Notes under the pieces: model-generated | Seen by the model: only the letters and a program-made list of their open reading frames with translations | Told to the model about the DNA's origin: nothing | Databases searched by the model: none | Origin: Typhlomys cinereus | Taxonomy: Eukaryota; Chordata; Mammalia; Rodentia; Platacanthomyidae | Assembly (NCBI GenBank): GCA_023101885.1 | Contig: JALPQD010000393.1 | Coordinates: forward strand, 434,001-498,000 | Reading direction: 5' to 3' | Length of the DNA: 64,000 bases | In this document: positions 12,787 through 23,413 of the stretch, one piece after another | How the letters are laid out: the number at the start of each line of letters is the position of its first letter | How positions within the stretch are numbered: the stretch's first letter is position 1 | Made by a program: the position numbers and the translations under genes

Positions 12787-13071
12787 CTTTCCTCTCGCTT
12801 TCTCTCTTTCTTTCTTTCTCCTCTCTTTTCGTTCTTTTCCTCTCTCTCTTTTTCTTTCTCCTCTCTCTTTCTTTCTTTCTCTATCTTTCTTTTCCTCCTT
12901 CCTTCCTTCCTTCCTTCCTTCCTTCCTTCCTCTTCCTCGTTCCTTCGTTCCTTCGTTCCTTCCGTCCTTCCTCCTTCCTTCCTCCTTCCTTCCTTCCTTC
13001 CTTCCTTCCTTCTTCCTTCCTTCCTTCCTTCCTTCCTTCCTTCCTCTCTCTCTCTCTCTTTCTCTCTTTCA
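12559..13071. repeat. Long polypyrimidine tract (TTTC/TTCC/CT)n
   Basis: About 510 bp of almost pure C and T on the plus strand with only scattered G or A, made of alternating TTTC, TTCC and CT blocks. It starts at the 5' end of the adjacent minus-strand SINE. Open frames on both strands are pure low complexity. Confidence 0.95.
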
Positions 13072-13124
13072 TCCCAGCTTAGTACCAAGCTGGCTATATA
13101 TCAGTGAATAAACTTGCATATTTT

Positions 13125-13262
13125 ATCATCCTGTCTCCAGCTTCTAATGCTTGGATTACAGATGTGCACCAACACTCCTGGTTTATGTTGTGCTTGGAAT
13201 CCAACACAAGGTTTCATGCATGATAGGTAAACACTGATAGATTTGATCTATGTCCCTAGGCA
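13125..13262 (-). mobile_element. B4-like (B1 + ID) SINE fragment
   Basis: The plus strand reads AATGCTTGGATTACAGATGT (reversed B1/7SL-derived motif), followed from about 13194 by a reversed ID-type head. A B1 part fused to an ID part is the layout of rodent B4 SINEs. Diverged, ends approximate. Confidence 0.55.
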
Positions 13263-14964
13263 GTCTTTTTCTATGGTTAATACTGTTGATTAGAATATTC
13301 ACATTGTAAAGGACGTAACTTCATATTTGGAAATTTGTAGTTTAATTCCAAACTCAGGAGAGAAGAATTTGAGGATAGACATGCCATAGCACATGCCAGC
13401 ATTTTCTTTGCAAATGGACCTCTGTTGGTAGAATCGCCTTTGGCCTGCTAAAGGACATTTCTTGCTTTGAGGAATGGGCACATCTGAGTAAGTGTTCAAG
13501 ACCAATGGTTCACTGTGAATTGGTGGAAGGTGATATTTTTCTAAATATTTCTTTGTTTGTGTTACATCCCTGTGCAATGGCTCTTGAGCAAAATGTTCTG
13601 TCCAAGAGGCAGCTCGGTGTTTTAGCAAATTGAATTTTAAATTAGCAGTGTAGGAATTGACTTCTTTTGAAGGATTTCAGGACTTTCCCATGGGGATGCT
13701 TCCCATCCCCATCTCTATTCAGCTTCAGATATTTGTAGATGCATATTGTTGGGCTTTAGTTTATAATAAAGAGCACACCTTTCTACTGGTAGCATTCAGG
13801 GTGAGTTTGTCCGTAAGGATTATATTTTACTTTCCAGCTTATAGATTCACTTCTGAAAGCAAAAATCACATTTCAAGTGATCCAGTGAAATGTGACAGCA
13901 ATAATTCTGTGTTTATGAATCACGAGTCAGTCTTTTACATTTGCTTTGTTTCTTTTAGAAGTTTTTATTAGCACATATAAAAGTAGCTAAGAGGTAAAAC
14001 ACTTTCCTTTTGCTTATATGTAACTTGGGAGACATTTTTTTTTACTGCTGAACATAAATTGAAAAATGGTGGTAGCCACGATTAAGTCAGTCCAACATGG
14101 AAACATTTATAGGGCACCTGCTGCATATCCCACATGTTGATGGGGATGTGGGGCTGTAATATATTATATATAATTGGTATGATTAAGGAACTTAAAATGT
14201 ATTGTGGGAAATGTTGTTGCAAGAAGGAGGGGAACAAACATCTGTTACAATAGTGGGGCTGACTTTTTTAAACTATATTTAACATTGGTAAACATTGCTT
14301 CAAATTCAAGTATCTGAGGCAGCTTCAAAATGCCAACAAGAATAAAAGGAACAAAAGAATGATGAAGATGGTGTGAAAAGTTTAGACATTGAGGTGATTT
14401 GATTGCTGCAAATGAACAATGCCTTTAAGTTCTCTCTTGGCACAGAGCCTTGTATTCTTTTTTATTTTGTGACAAAAACCTGATTTATTTGCCAAGACAA
14501 AGGTATTTTTATGGCTGTGCACTCAGAAATTTATCTCAAAGGTCTTTGTATAGTGAATATCATATTGGATAATAAAATCAACTACAGTTTTATAAATAAC
14601 AGGGAAAGTAAGTCCACAGAGATGATTCCAGGATGGCCATCTCTAAGATGAATAGCATTTCGTAAATGAAAGGAAAGATTTATGTGAGAAATTGGGATAA
14701 TAAAATACAGCAGTAAATGTTTTATCTTCCTGAATTACATCGTATGAAATTTATATATCTTAAAAATATTACATGAATTTGAAATAAATTTAGACAATCA
14801 ATGACATAAAATTAATGGAAGCCATTCCTTTTCCTTCTCTTCCCAAATCCCAGTTCTCCCTCTCTCCCATAAGTAATTTAGTATAACCCTTTGCATTCAT
14901 GTATCTGGAGGTTATCTGGAGAAAGCCAGACACTCTTCTCCATTTGTCCTCATGTGGCTCTCCG
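13263..14964. other. No gene seen
   Basis: AT-rich, unique-looking sequence. The 109-codon minus-strand frame at 13299-13628 and the 104-codon plus-strand frame at 13657-13971 are unrecognised. The segment 14440-14600 has low repeat content; conservation cannot be judged here. Confidence 0.4.
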
Positions 14965-15031
14965 CTCGCGCATGTGTGGTTCTGAGCTTTGCACATGCTG
15001 GGCAAGTGCTCTACCACTGAGTGCAGCCCCA
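14965..15031 (-). mobile_element. ID-like SINE
   Basis: The minus strand reads GGGGCTGCACTCAGTGGTAG followed by AGCACTTGCCCAGCATGTGC, a close match to the BC1/ID head with its box A. The 3' tail is not clear. Confidence 0.7.
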
Positions 15032-16502
15032 GACACAGCTCGTTCCTCATTTCAGCCACCTGCATGAAGTTTATCAACACTTCACCAGAACACAGGATAA
15101 TCGCTCTGCCTTCATCTCCTTTCCTCACTTTCTTTTAAAGTTTACCATGGATTTTTAGTCCTGCTATTTCATTTAAATAAACTCAAATAATTCAAGTAGA
15201 TGCTAGTTGTGTGTCTTTGGAATCTCAGCATGAGCAATTAAGACATTTGGGATTTCTGTTTATCGCTAAACTGTTCTCTGAACAGTGTCTACACTCTTAC
15301 TTGTTCATTGCCAACAACTTATTGTCCCATATCGCTAACCTGATGGACTAGAAGATTATCCCAAGTTTCAGTTTCATATCAACTATGTATGACTCATACA
15401 TGGCGAACCACTTTTCATTGTCTAGTCTTGAGTACATCCTTTTGTTTTCTCTGAGGATTCCTTTTTTGTTTTTTAAGTCTCTTCTTCCTTCTTTAACTTC
15501 TCTGTGAGGAAGAGTTCTTGGGCAATAGCAATCTCTTCTACTGTCTACAAACTTTACATTGCTTTGAAGTTTGTTTGAATTCTGCATGAAAATCTGTGCT
15601 TAAATAGTTTCAACTTAAAATACTGAAGGCACCACTAGTTGTCTGCAGTCATTTGGTGAATTAGTGTTGATCTGATTGTTGTGCCTTGAAGACAGCTCCA
15701 CTCTGCTTTTGGGAAAATTGTGGCAACAACATAGCAAAGCTGAATCTCTGTGGATTATTTGGATTGGACTTTTAGAAACTTTTAGCATGCACATTTCAAT
15801 GTGAGCATCTGTGACATTCTGCTTTTCCTTTCCTTTAATTCTCCATCCTCTGTTCCTGGGATGGATAGGTATCAAATAATGTGGATGCTTCTAGATTAAG
15901 CCATGTCTCTTATGTTTTCTGTTACTTCTAGAACTTCTATCCATTTTAATATCATTAATTTCTCCAGGTGTTTACAATTATTAAGAAGTCTTAAGTTTTC
16001 AACTATTTACTTGAATATTATTTTTTATGGGTGAAGAATTTTCTTGGATAATTTAAACTTTGAAGGTATATTAAAAATTTTTCTTTCCTTCTAGTATTGT
16101 TTCATATAATGACAAAATAAAGATGAGATGCAATTCTACTGTTGTAAACAAGAAAGTAAATTCCCACACTGCTTATATTTTCTTATATTTACTTCAGAAA
16201 ATTTGCAATTGTAAACTCTATTTCTGTCTCTTTGAAATAGATATAAATATTTCAGAAGCTAAATAGGTCTCTTGAAGGTTTTAAACCTCATGGGTGTCTT
16301 TGTGAAAGACCTTGGAAATGCAGTTATAAAGCCCAGGGATGTCTTTGTCAAGGACGTGAGAGCTAGAAGTGCAGTCAAGAAAGCTGTATTTCCCCTGCCC
16401 CCTTTTCTCCAGGAGGACAGGAAACCTCACATAACCAGCACCCTTGCACCAAATTGTAAAACTACATCCTGTCATACAGAATAAGGGAAATTTTTTCATG
16501 TG
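15032..16502. other. No gene seen
   Basis: AT-rich sequence. Pyrimidine-rich text at about 15,330-16,030 could be a decayed minus-strand LINE, but I could not support it. Confidence 0.35.
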
Positions 16503-16858
16503 TATTTATGTTCATATGTGTATCGGCACAGGCATGTGTGTGCACACACACACATGTGCCTGTGAATGTGTGTCTATGTATTTGTTGGGACCCAAGTTTG
16601 ATGTCAGCAATTTCCTGTTTCATTTCATTTTATTCTTCGAGGCAAGGTCTCTCACTTGAATCCAGAGCTCTTCATGCAGTTTGATTTCAGTAGCCAGCCA
16701 GTTCGAAGGATCTAGTCTCTGCATTCCAGGTGCTAGAATTATATATGGACCATTGTCTCCTCCCACCCCCCCATCATTCATGTGGGTTCTAGAGATCCAG
16801 ACTCCAGGCTTCTTGCTTGTGAAGAAAGTGCTTCTACTCCTGATCCATCTCCTCAACC
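16503..16858 (-). mobile_element. B3-like SINE, minus strand
   Basis: In plus-strand order: a TG/CA-rich tail (16503-16570), a GGCAAGGTCTCTCACTTGAA segment, a CAGGTGCTAGAATTAT segment, and the reversed tRNA-like head ending CTGATCCATCTCCTCAACC. This is the order of a rodent B3 (B2-superfamily) SINE read backwards. Diverged but complete in layout. Confidence 0.65.
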
Positions 16859-17163
16859 ATGGACTACCATGGTTGATGACTTGCTATTGTTTTTGAAAAC
16901 ACAAATGTAGTGGATTATATCTGATATCTACATTGAAAGGCCATATTTAGTTTAGTCATTGGGTTTATCTGTGATGTGACTCACATCTTATTTTAAAACT
17001 ATTATCTTAACTCTTTTTTCTTTTTCCTGTAACTTTGTATAAGGTTATTTTTTTCTTTGAGAGGGGTCTTGGGAGAGGTTTTCTATTTATATGTGCCCAA
17101 CATAAGCTATTCATTCTTCTTTCTATAAAGTTTAAGTGCTTGTTTTTCCTTCCCTTTTTCTCC
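16859..17163. other. No gene seen
   Basis: Short AT-rich spacer between the B3-like SINE and the MaLR element. Confidence 0.5.
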
Positions 17164-17168
17164 CTTTG

Positions 17169-17581
17169 TGTCATAGTTAAGCACAGGTGTCAACTTGACT
17201 CTTGAGGGTTTGAGCTCTGGACACAGTTGTAGAGAGTTGATGGTTGAGTTAAGCCCAGAGCAAACCTGAAGGAGATTGTCTAGCTGCTGGGGAAGACCCA
17301 GCCCATGGTGGGTGGGATTAGGCCCTGGATAAATCACAGAGAGCTGGTTGAGAGAGTGGCATCCTTCTGTATACTTGGCCAGACATGCTAGTCTGGCAAG
17401 TAAGGATTGTCCATCTCTCAGCCGTTATGGTGGCCAGTTCCCTCGGCCCTGGTGTTGCTGTGTGCTCTCCCATCAAGCTGGACTAAGAACTGTAACTGGA
17501 CTGTCGTAAGAAAGTAAACTCCTTGTTCCCTTAAGCTGTGTGATGGTCATTTATCAGCAACCATGCAGGCGGACTGCAACA
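17169..17581 (+). repeat. 5' LTR of the MaLR element
   Basis: Begins TGTCATAGTTAAGC and ends ACTGCAACA. It differs from the 3' LTR by about nine substitutions and two single-base indels. Confidence 0.92.
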
Positions 17582-18697
17582 GAATTTGGTACCCAGGAAG
17601 TGGGGTGTTGCTGATAAATCTGACTATGTGGATTTTGTGGCTTTTGAACGGTTCTGCTGGACAAAGTTGGAAATTCTTGAAAATTTTCACTTTGTGGATT
17701 TACAAATACCGTTCTTCAGCGTTTAGTGGGCCAATTGCTGAGATACATTGTTTGAGCCCAATTTGTGATGAGGGAAACAAGAACTTTGGTAAAACTGAAT
17801 ATAAGGACGATGGACTAGTTTGCTTGATAGAGGAGAGCTGTGTTGGCAACCTTGGAGGTTTGGATGTACAAAGGGCAGGCAGCAGAATATCTGCTGCTGT
17901 TGGACAAATGAGTATCAGTGAAGGAAAACCTAGTGACTTGCATTGAGACTGTGGAGGATGTGGAAACCACCGTATGGCAAGTTCATGGTTTGGAAGCTCA
18001 GATTCCTTCAGAGGGCGAAAGCCCAAGTTCAAGCTGTTTCTTGCCCTTTGCAAGTTTGGTTGCCTAGAAGAGAGGCTTTTCCAGCGTCAGTACGTTGAAG
18101 TTGGTGCAGCGGTGGCTCCAGTGGACTAAGCTGCATTTCAACCTCACTTCAGAATCTGGCAGCGTCCCTCAGGTGATGCTGGTTTTCGCATACTACTGAA
18201 GGGTTCATGGAGAGCAGCAAAAGCTTGGCACCAAGTGGCAGGTGTAGAGTCCTGCAAGAGATGGTGAAGCTTAAAGTTGCAGAGGAGAACCCAGAGTTGT
18301 ATTTGAGATGCCAGAACTGTGGGACTGCTGTTGAGGACAACTGCGAGTAGAGATTCAGCCTGGTTCAGAGGAACTCTGCTCTTACAACTTCGAGCTGCAG
18401 ACAGGGACTGGGAATGACTCGAATCTTTGAGCTGCCTTGACTACGTGATGAGCAACAGAAGATGGACATTGAAGTACAGGATGCGGTGATTTGCTGGACT
18501 TTGATCTTTTTAATGTTTTCTTACTGTTTTAAGATCCTTCTGTTTTAATGTTTTAAAATATTGGAACTGAAGTTTTAATGAGAGAACATTTTAAATTTGT
18601 CCATGGAATGTATTTATATTTTAACATCTGTGGGGACAAGGAAAGGTTACAGTTTAAAACTGCTATTGTTTTTGTGTCAAGTTGACAAGGGGTGGAG
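17582..18697 (+). pseudogene. MaLR internal region, non-coding
   Basis: Starts with the tRNA-primer-like segment GAATTTGGTACCCAGGAAGT and ends with a polypurine stretch. The longest frame is 17563-17946 (127 codons), which begins inside the 5' LTR and resembles no retroviral protein I know. This is normal for MaLR elements, whose internal region is usually a gag-like remnant or non-coding. Confidence 0.75.
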
Positions 18698-19110
18698 TGT
18701 CATAGTTAAGCATAGGTGTCAACTTGACTCTTGAGGGTTTGAGCTCTGGCACAGTTGTAGAGAGTTGATGGTTGAGTTAAGCCCAGAGCAAACCTGAAGG
18801 AGATTGTCTAGCTGCTGGGGAAGACCCAGCCCATGGTGGGTGGGATTAGGCCCTGGATAAATCACAGAGAGCTGGTGGAGAGAGTTGGCATCCTTCTGTA
18901 TACTTGGCCAGACATGCTGGTCTGGCATGTAAGGATTGTCCATCTCTCAGCCATTATGGTGGCCAGTTCCCTCGGCCCTGGTGTTGCTGTGTGCTCTCCC
19001 GTCAAGCTGGACTAAGAACTATAACTGGACTGTCGTAAGAAAGTAAACTCCTTGTTCCCTTAAGCTGTGTGATGGTCATTTATCAGCAACCATGCAGGCA
19101 AACTGCAACA
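18698..19110 (+). repeat. 3' LTR of the MaLR element
   Basis: Same length as the 5' LTR, preceded by the polypurine stretch and followed directly by the CTTTG duplication. Confidence 0.92.
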
Positions 19111-19115
19111 CTTTG

Positions 19116-19900
19116 TTTTGTATTTTTCTTCTCATTTCCTTAAGTTTCATCTTGTTTGTTCCTAATTTTTGTAGCATAATGTTATACTGATTAAAACAGC
19201 TACTAGTCACAGATTTTCTAGCACACCAAGTCTCCCTTCAGTAGGATTGATTAGATAGTGACCTATAATAGCTGTCTGGTAAGTCATTTCAGGGTCTGAG
19301 GACTGACTGAACACATCTTGAAGGCTGAATAAATGACTCTATATTCAGTTGCAACATTCATAATGCAATCCTGGATTCTCCTGAGGCCTCTCATTATTTT
19401 GTTCGTGATGTATGCTCCCTCTTTGATCCAGGTGAAATACACTTGCTGGGAACCCTGTCCCTGGCTCTGCATACTAAACAGCTAAGTGGCCTTCAGAAAT
19501 TCCTTCACCTAATCATTCTAATTGTCTCCCTCCCGCTCCTGTTCTCTAGATGTACTTCTATCAAGCCTGCAGTTTCTTCAAGACTCTTCTAGAAAAATGA
19601 AGTCTGCTTCTGCTCCAGATGTCAGCCAAAAATCAGGGGTAGATAGGGAGCCTGGCCAGGGGAGGTGGTAGAGGAGAGTTGTCTTCTAGTTTGGAACTTT
19701 GCAGGGACACTGACTTACTCCCTTAGATCATGTGACTTCTCACTTTATCTTCTTCCACCCCTTTCCTAACGCAAATAGGAAGGAAAAGGCAACATTTTTT
19801 TGAGTGTGTCTGTGACGTTCTTTTTTCTCTCGCTTCCATTCTTGTGATTTTCACTAAGGCACTTCTGATTAGGTGAAAAAGAAGTGTGAAGGCTCTTCTT
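19116..19900. other. No gene seen
   Basis: Unique-looking spacer between the MaLR element and the young L1. No repeat recognised. Confidence 0.45.
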
Positions 19901-19911
19901 AAAAAAGCACT

Positions 19912-20933
19912 GATTTAAAGTTTTCATTGTAAAGGTCTTTTACCTCCTTAGTTAGGTTTATACCAAGGTATTTCATTTTTTTAGGGGCTATAGTAAATGG
20001 GATTGTTTCTCTCAAGGCTTTTTCACTTCTTTCATTCTGGGCATATAGGAAGGCCTCTGATTTTTGCACATTTATTTTGTATCCTGCCACCCTGCTGAAC
20101 TTCTCAATTAGTTCCAGGAGCTTCCTGGTGGAATTTTTGGGATCACTCAGGTATAAGATCATGTCATCTGCAAATAGGAATAGTTTGACTTCTTCCTTGC
20201 CGATTTGAATCCCTCTTATGTCCCTTTCTCGTCTTATGGCTTCAGCTAAGACTTCAAGTACAATATTGAATAGAAGTGGTGAGAGTGGACAGCCTTGTCT
20301 AGTTCCTGATCGAAGTGGGAATGCTTCCAATTGTTCCCCATTGAGCATAATCCTTGCTGTGGGCTTGTTGTATACAGCTTTTATTATATTGATAAAGGTT
20401 CCTTCCATTCCTACTGTCTCTAGCGTTTTGATCATAAAAGGCTGTTGGATCTTGTCAAAAGCTTTTTCTGCATCTATCAAGAGTATCATGTGGTCTTGGA
20501 CTTTGGACTGGTTTACATGATGAATTACATTTATTGATTTGCGTATGTTGAACCAACCTTGTGTGCCGGGGATGAAGCCTACTTGGTCCCCGTGAATGAT
20601 CTTTTTAATATGTTTTTGAATCCGATTTGCTAAGACTTTGTTGAGAATCTTTGCATCTGTTTTCATCAGAGAGATCGGCCTATAGTTTTCTTTTTTAAGT
20701 GAATCTTTATTAGGTTTTGGGATTAAAACGATATTAGCTTCATAGAAGGAATTTGGTAGTGTTCCTTCCTTTGCTATTTGATGGAACAGTTTAAGGAGTA
20801 TTGGTGTTATTAACTCCTTAAATGTCTGGTAGAACTCTGTGCTGAATCCATCTGGTCCAGGACATTTTTTGGTGGGAAGATTCGAGATTACTTCCTCAAT
20901 TTCCTTATATGTTATAGGACTATTTAAAATAGC
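19912..20933 (-). pseudogene. L1 ORF2 reverse-transcriptase fragment (inverted)
   Basis: About 340 codons of L1 ORF2 reverse transcriptase without a stop, read on the minus strand. Visible landmarks: [48 protein letters not shown] and the catalytic FADD (near 20,170). The longer open frame that starts at 21170 (423 codons) is a chimera. Its first 79 residues are the antisense reading of the neighbouring plus-strand part of the same L1; only residues 80 onward are reverse transcriptase. The uninterrupted frame argues for a recent insertion. It lacks endonuclease and C-terminal domains in cis, so it is not a functional ORF2. Confidence 0.93.
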
Positions 20934-22379
20934 AGAAGACACCAGAAGGTGGAAAGACCTCCCTTGTTCCTGGATTAGCAGAATCAACATCGTAAAGATG
21001 ACCATCCTACCAAAGGCAACATACAGATTCAATGCTATACCAATCAAAATCCCAAAGCAATTCTTCAAAGAAGTTGACCAAACAATATCAAAGTTCATAT
21101 GGAGGCACAAAAGACCCAGGATAGCAAAAATAATCCTGAGTAACAAAAACACTGCTGGAGGTATTGCCATACCAAACCTTAGTCTATACTACAAATCCAT
21201 AGTTATAAAGACAGCCTGGTACTGACTCCAAAATAGACACACAGATCAATGGATAAGGATAGAAGACCCAGATATAAGCCCACAAAGTTATAGCCATTTG
21301 GTCTTTGACAAAGGGGCCCAAAGAATCCAATGGAAAAAGGACAGCATCTTCAACAAATGGTGCTGGCAAAACTGGATCTCCACATGCAGAAGATTAAAGC
21401 TGGACCCGTACTTATCACCATGTACAAGACTTAATTCCAAATGGATCAAGGACCTTGATATTAGGCCAGAGACTATAAAAACCATAGTTGAAAGGATAGG
21501 GAACTCCCTCGAGCTGATTGGGCTAGGCCAACATTTCCTAAACAGACATCCAATGGCATAGTCTCTGCTACCAACTCTCAACAGTTGGGATCTTGTGAAA
21601 TTAAAGAGCTTCTATTCAGATAAAGAGATTGTAACAGGAGCTCAAAGGCAACCCACAGAATGGGAGAAAATCTTCACTAACCACACATCTGATAGAACTC
21701 TGCTGTCCAGAGTGCACAAAGAACTTAGAAAACTAAACATCAAGGAAACAAATGGCCCAATTGAAAAATGGGCCTTGGAACTTAAAAGAAACTTTACCAG
21801 GGATGAAATTAAAATGTCTAACAAATATATGAAAAAATGCTCCACTTCTTTAGCCATCAGGAAATGCAAATCAAAACTTTCCTGAGATATCATCTCACCC
21901 CGGTCAGGATGGCAAAAATCCACAATACAAACAACAACAAATGCTGGAGAGGATGTGGAGATTGGGGAACTCTCCTACATTGATGGTGGGAATGCAGGCA
22001 CATACAGCCACTCTGGTGAGCTGTCTGGAGATTCTTAAAGAAATTAAAGATTGAAATGCCATATGACCCTGCTATTCCACTTTTGGGAATAACCCCCCAT
22101 ACAGCAGAGGTTCACCTCGATAGCACAAGCACGACCATGTTCATAGCAGCACTGTTTACAATAGCAAAGTCATGGAATCAGCCCAACTGTCCAACAGTTG
22201 ACGAGTGGATAAGGAAACTGTGTTACATCTATACAATGGAGTACTACTCAGCCATCAAAAATGATGAATTACTGGAATTTGCTGGGAAATGGATGTCATT
22301 AGAAACAATTATATTAAGTGAAGTATCCCAGACCCAGAAAATTAAGTGCCATATGTACTCCCTAATAGGTGGCTCCTAG
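20934..22379 (+). pseudogene. L1 ORF2 C-terminal part, broken by stops and a frameshift
   Basis: Continues ORF2 from the point where the inverted segment ends: [19 protein letters not shown], then [12 protein letters not shown] and [15 protein letters not shown] interrupts at 21223-21225 and a TAG at 21559-21561. Near 21,860 the run ATCAGGAAATG is one G shorter than the old L1 copy at about 63,020, giving a frameshift. The C-terminus resumes as MPYDPAIPLLGITPHTAE and ends LIGGS at 22376. These defects inactivate this part of ORF2. Confidence 0.9.
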
Positions 22380-23402
22380 TACCAAACCCACCCAGCCCAC
22401 CTAGAGACAGTAATTGCAAGGATTATGAACAGGAGGGATGGGGTAGGAGGGCCCCACCAGAAACAAGGAGAGAAGGGACCATGTTACAGCAGGGAAAATA
22501 GGCCTCCATCAAGGACCAAAATAAGTAATGAGACATCTGATTAAGTTCACAGACTTTTGTTCCTGATCATTTACTACTGAGGGGGTGTGATCTCACCAGA
22601 AGAGGAGGGCATATAGTCTGGCAGATAAAAAGTAACCATTTTGCAAATGGGTGATAGACCCCTCCCTTACTGTGGTTTCCCACTTTTATTACATCTACCT
22701 TTGAATGTGCTTTTATCACAAGACTCTAGTTTAACAGCTTTTTGTCTCTGGCCAGGGGGTAACATACAATGCCCACCAGGATGGAGTGAAGGGCATTGCA
22801 GGAACAGCAAAACTGCAAAAGAAAATCAACAAACCACAATCCAGAACTTCAGAGACTCTATATCAACCACCTAGAACTAGGCCAGCTTAATCTCTCCCCA
22901 TCTTGAAGCTCAGGGAAATTTGCGGAAGAGGGGGCGGTAAGAGTGTAAGAGCAAAAGGATGGGAGGAGCAATGATATGTAAGATACTCCATACTAGTTAG
23001 GGCTGAAGCAATCATAATTGGACTTTGCATGCCCTGCGCATTGTCCAACACACTGTTGACCTCACAAAGTCTAGCATCTGCTAAAGGCACCAAGATCCTT
23101 GGAGGCAAAGGATTGGCAGCTACAGTAGTGTTCCTATAACTAAGGGGAACACGGGAAAGGGTTCAAGGAAAAGCCACTGGGTCCTTGTACGTCATCGGAG
23201 AGGAGGGCCCAGAGGAAAATCAGACATGCACAAGAAAGGACTCTCTGGGAATTGGGGCGGGAGGCACTGGGGGATGGGGAGGGAGGGGGGTGGGGAGGGG
23301 GAAGAGGGGGTACAGGGGGAGGAGGAAGGAGGGAGGGAACTGGTGTACCTAATAAGTTTGTATGACTTGAAATAATAATAAAAATGTATTAATAATTTTT
23401 TA
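22380..23402 (+). other. L1 3' UTR
   Basis: Non-coding 3' UTR of the young L1. Matching segments occur at 42847-43225, in 57564-58255, and on the minus strand in 59443-60915, which defines a common L1 family in this genome. It ends in a G-rich tract, AATAATAATAAAA, and an A/T-rich tail. Confidence 0.85.
23228..23345 (+). repeat. G-rich polypurine tract of the L1 3' UTR
   Basis: Many runs of three to seven G separated by short A or AA spacers. Such tracts are a recurrent feature of mammalian L1 3' UTRs and can form G-quadruplexes in principle. Confidence 0.85.
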
Positions 23403-23413
23403 AAAAAAGCACT

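Larger units (their letters stand above)
17169..19110 (+). mobile_element. Complete two-LTR ERVL-MaLR element (ORR1-like)
   Basis: A 1942-bp non-autonomous LTR retrotransposon. Two 413-bp direct LTRs (17169-17581 and 18698-19110) flank 1116 bp of internal sequence, and the element is bounded by a perfect 5-bp target-site duplication CTTTG (17164-17168 and 19111-19115). By eye the LTRs differ at about 11 positions, roughly 2.7 percent, so the insertion is fairly recent on a rodent scale. The internal part starts GAATTTGGTACCCAGGAAG, matching the primer-binding-site region typical of MaLR, and ends in a purine-rich stretch AAGGGGTGGAG just before the 3' LTR. It encodes no recognisable gag or pol. 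MaLR elements depend on ERVL enzymes supplied in trans (known of the family). Confidence 0.92.
19912..23402 (+). mobile_element. Young 5'-truncated, 5'-inverted LINE-1
   Basis: A twin-primed L1 insertion. The 5' part (19912-20933) is inverted and encodes the ORF2 reverse-transcriptase region on the minus strand. From 20934 the element continues on the plus strand through the ORF2 C-terminus (stop at 22377-22379), about 1 kb of 3' UTR with a G-rich tract, and an A/T-rich end. Flanking direct repeats AAAAAAGCACT lie at 19901-19911 and 23403-23413; the insertion point follows TT, consistent with an L1 endonuclease TT/AAAA site. ORF1 and the endonuclease region are missing. Confidence 0.93.

Noticed and set aside
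12267..13082. 271-, 185- and 178-codon frames in the CT-rich block
   Set aside because: They translate SINE sequence and simple repeats; composition is pure low complexity.
17169..19110. CRISPR or bacterial-type repeat structure for the direct 413-bp repeats
   Set aside because: The repeats are LTRs with 5-bp duplication, primer-site and polypurine stretches; the setting is a mammalian nuclear genome.
19899..21170. 423-codon minus-strand frame as a gene
   Set aside because: Residues 1-79 are antisense L1 and the rest is an inverted L1 reverse-transcriptase piece; target-site duplications frame the whole as one insertion.
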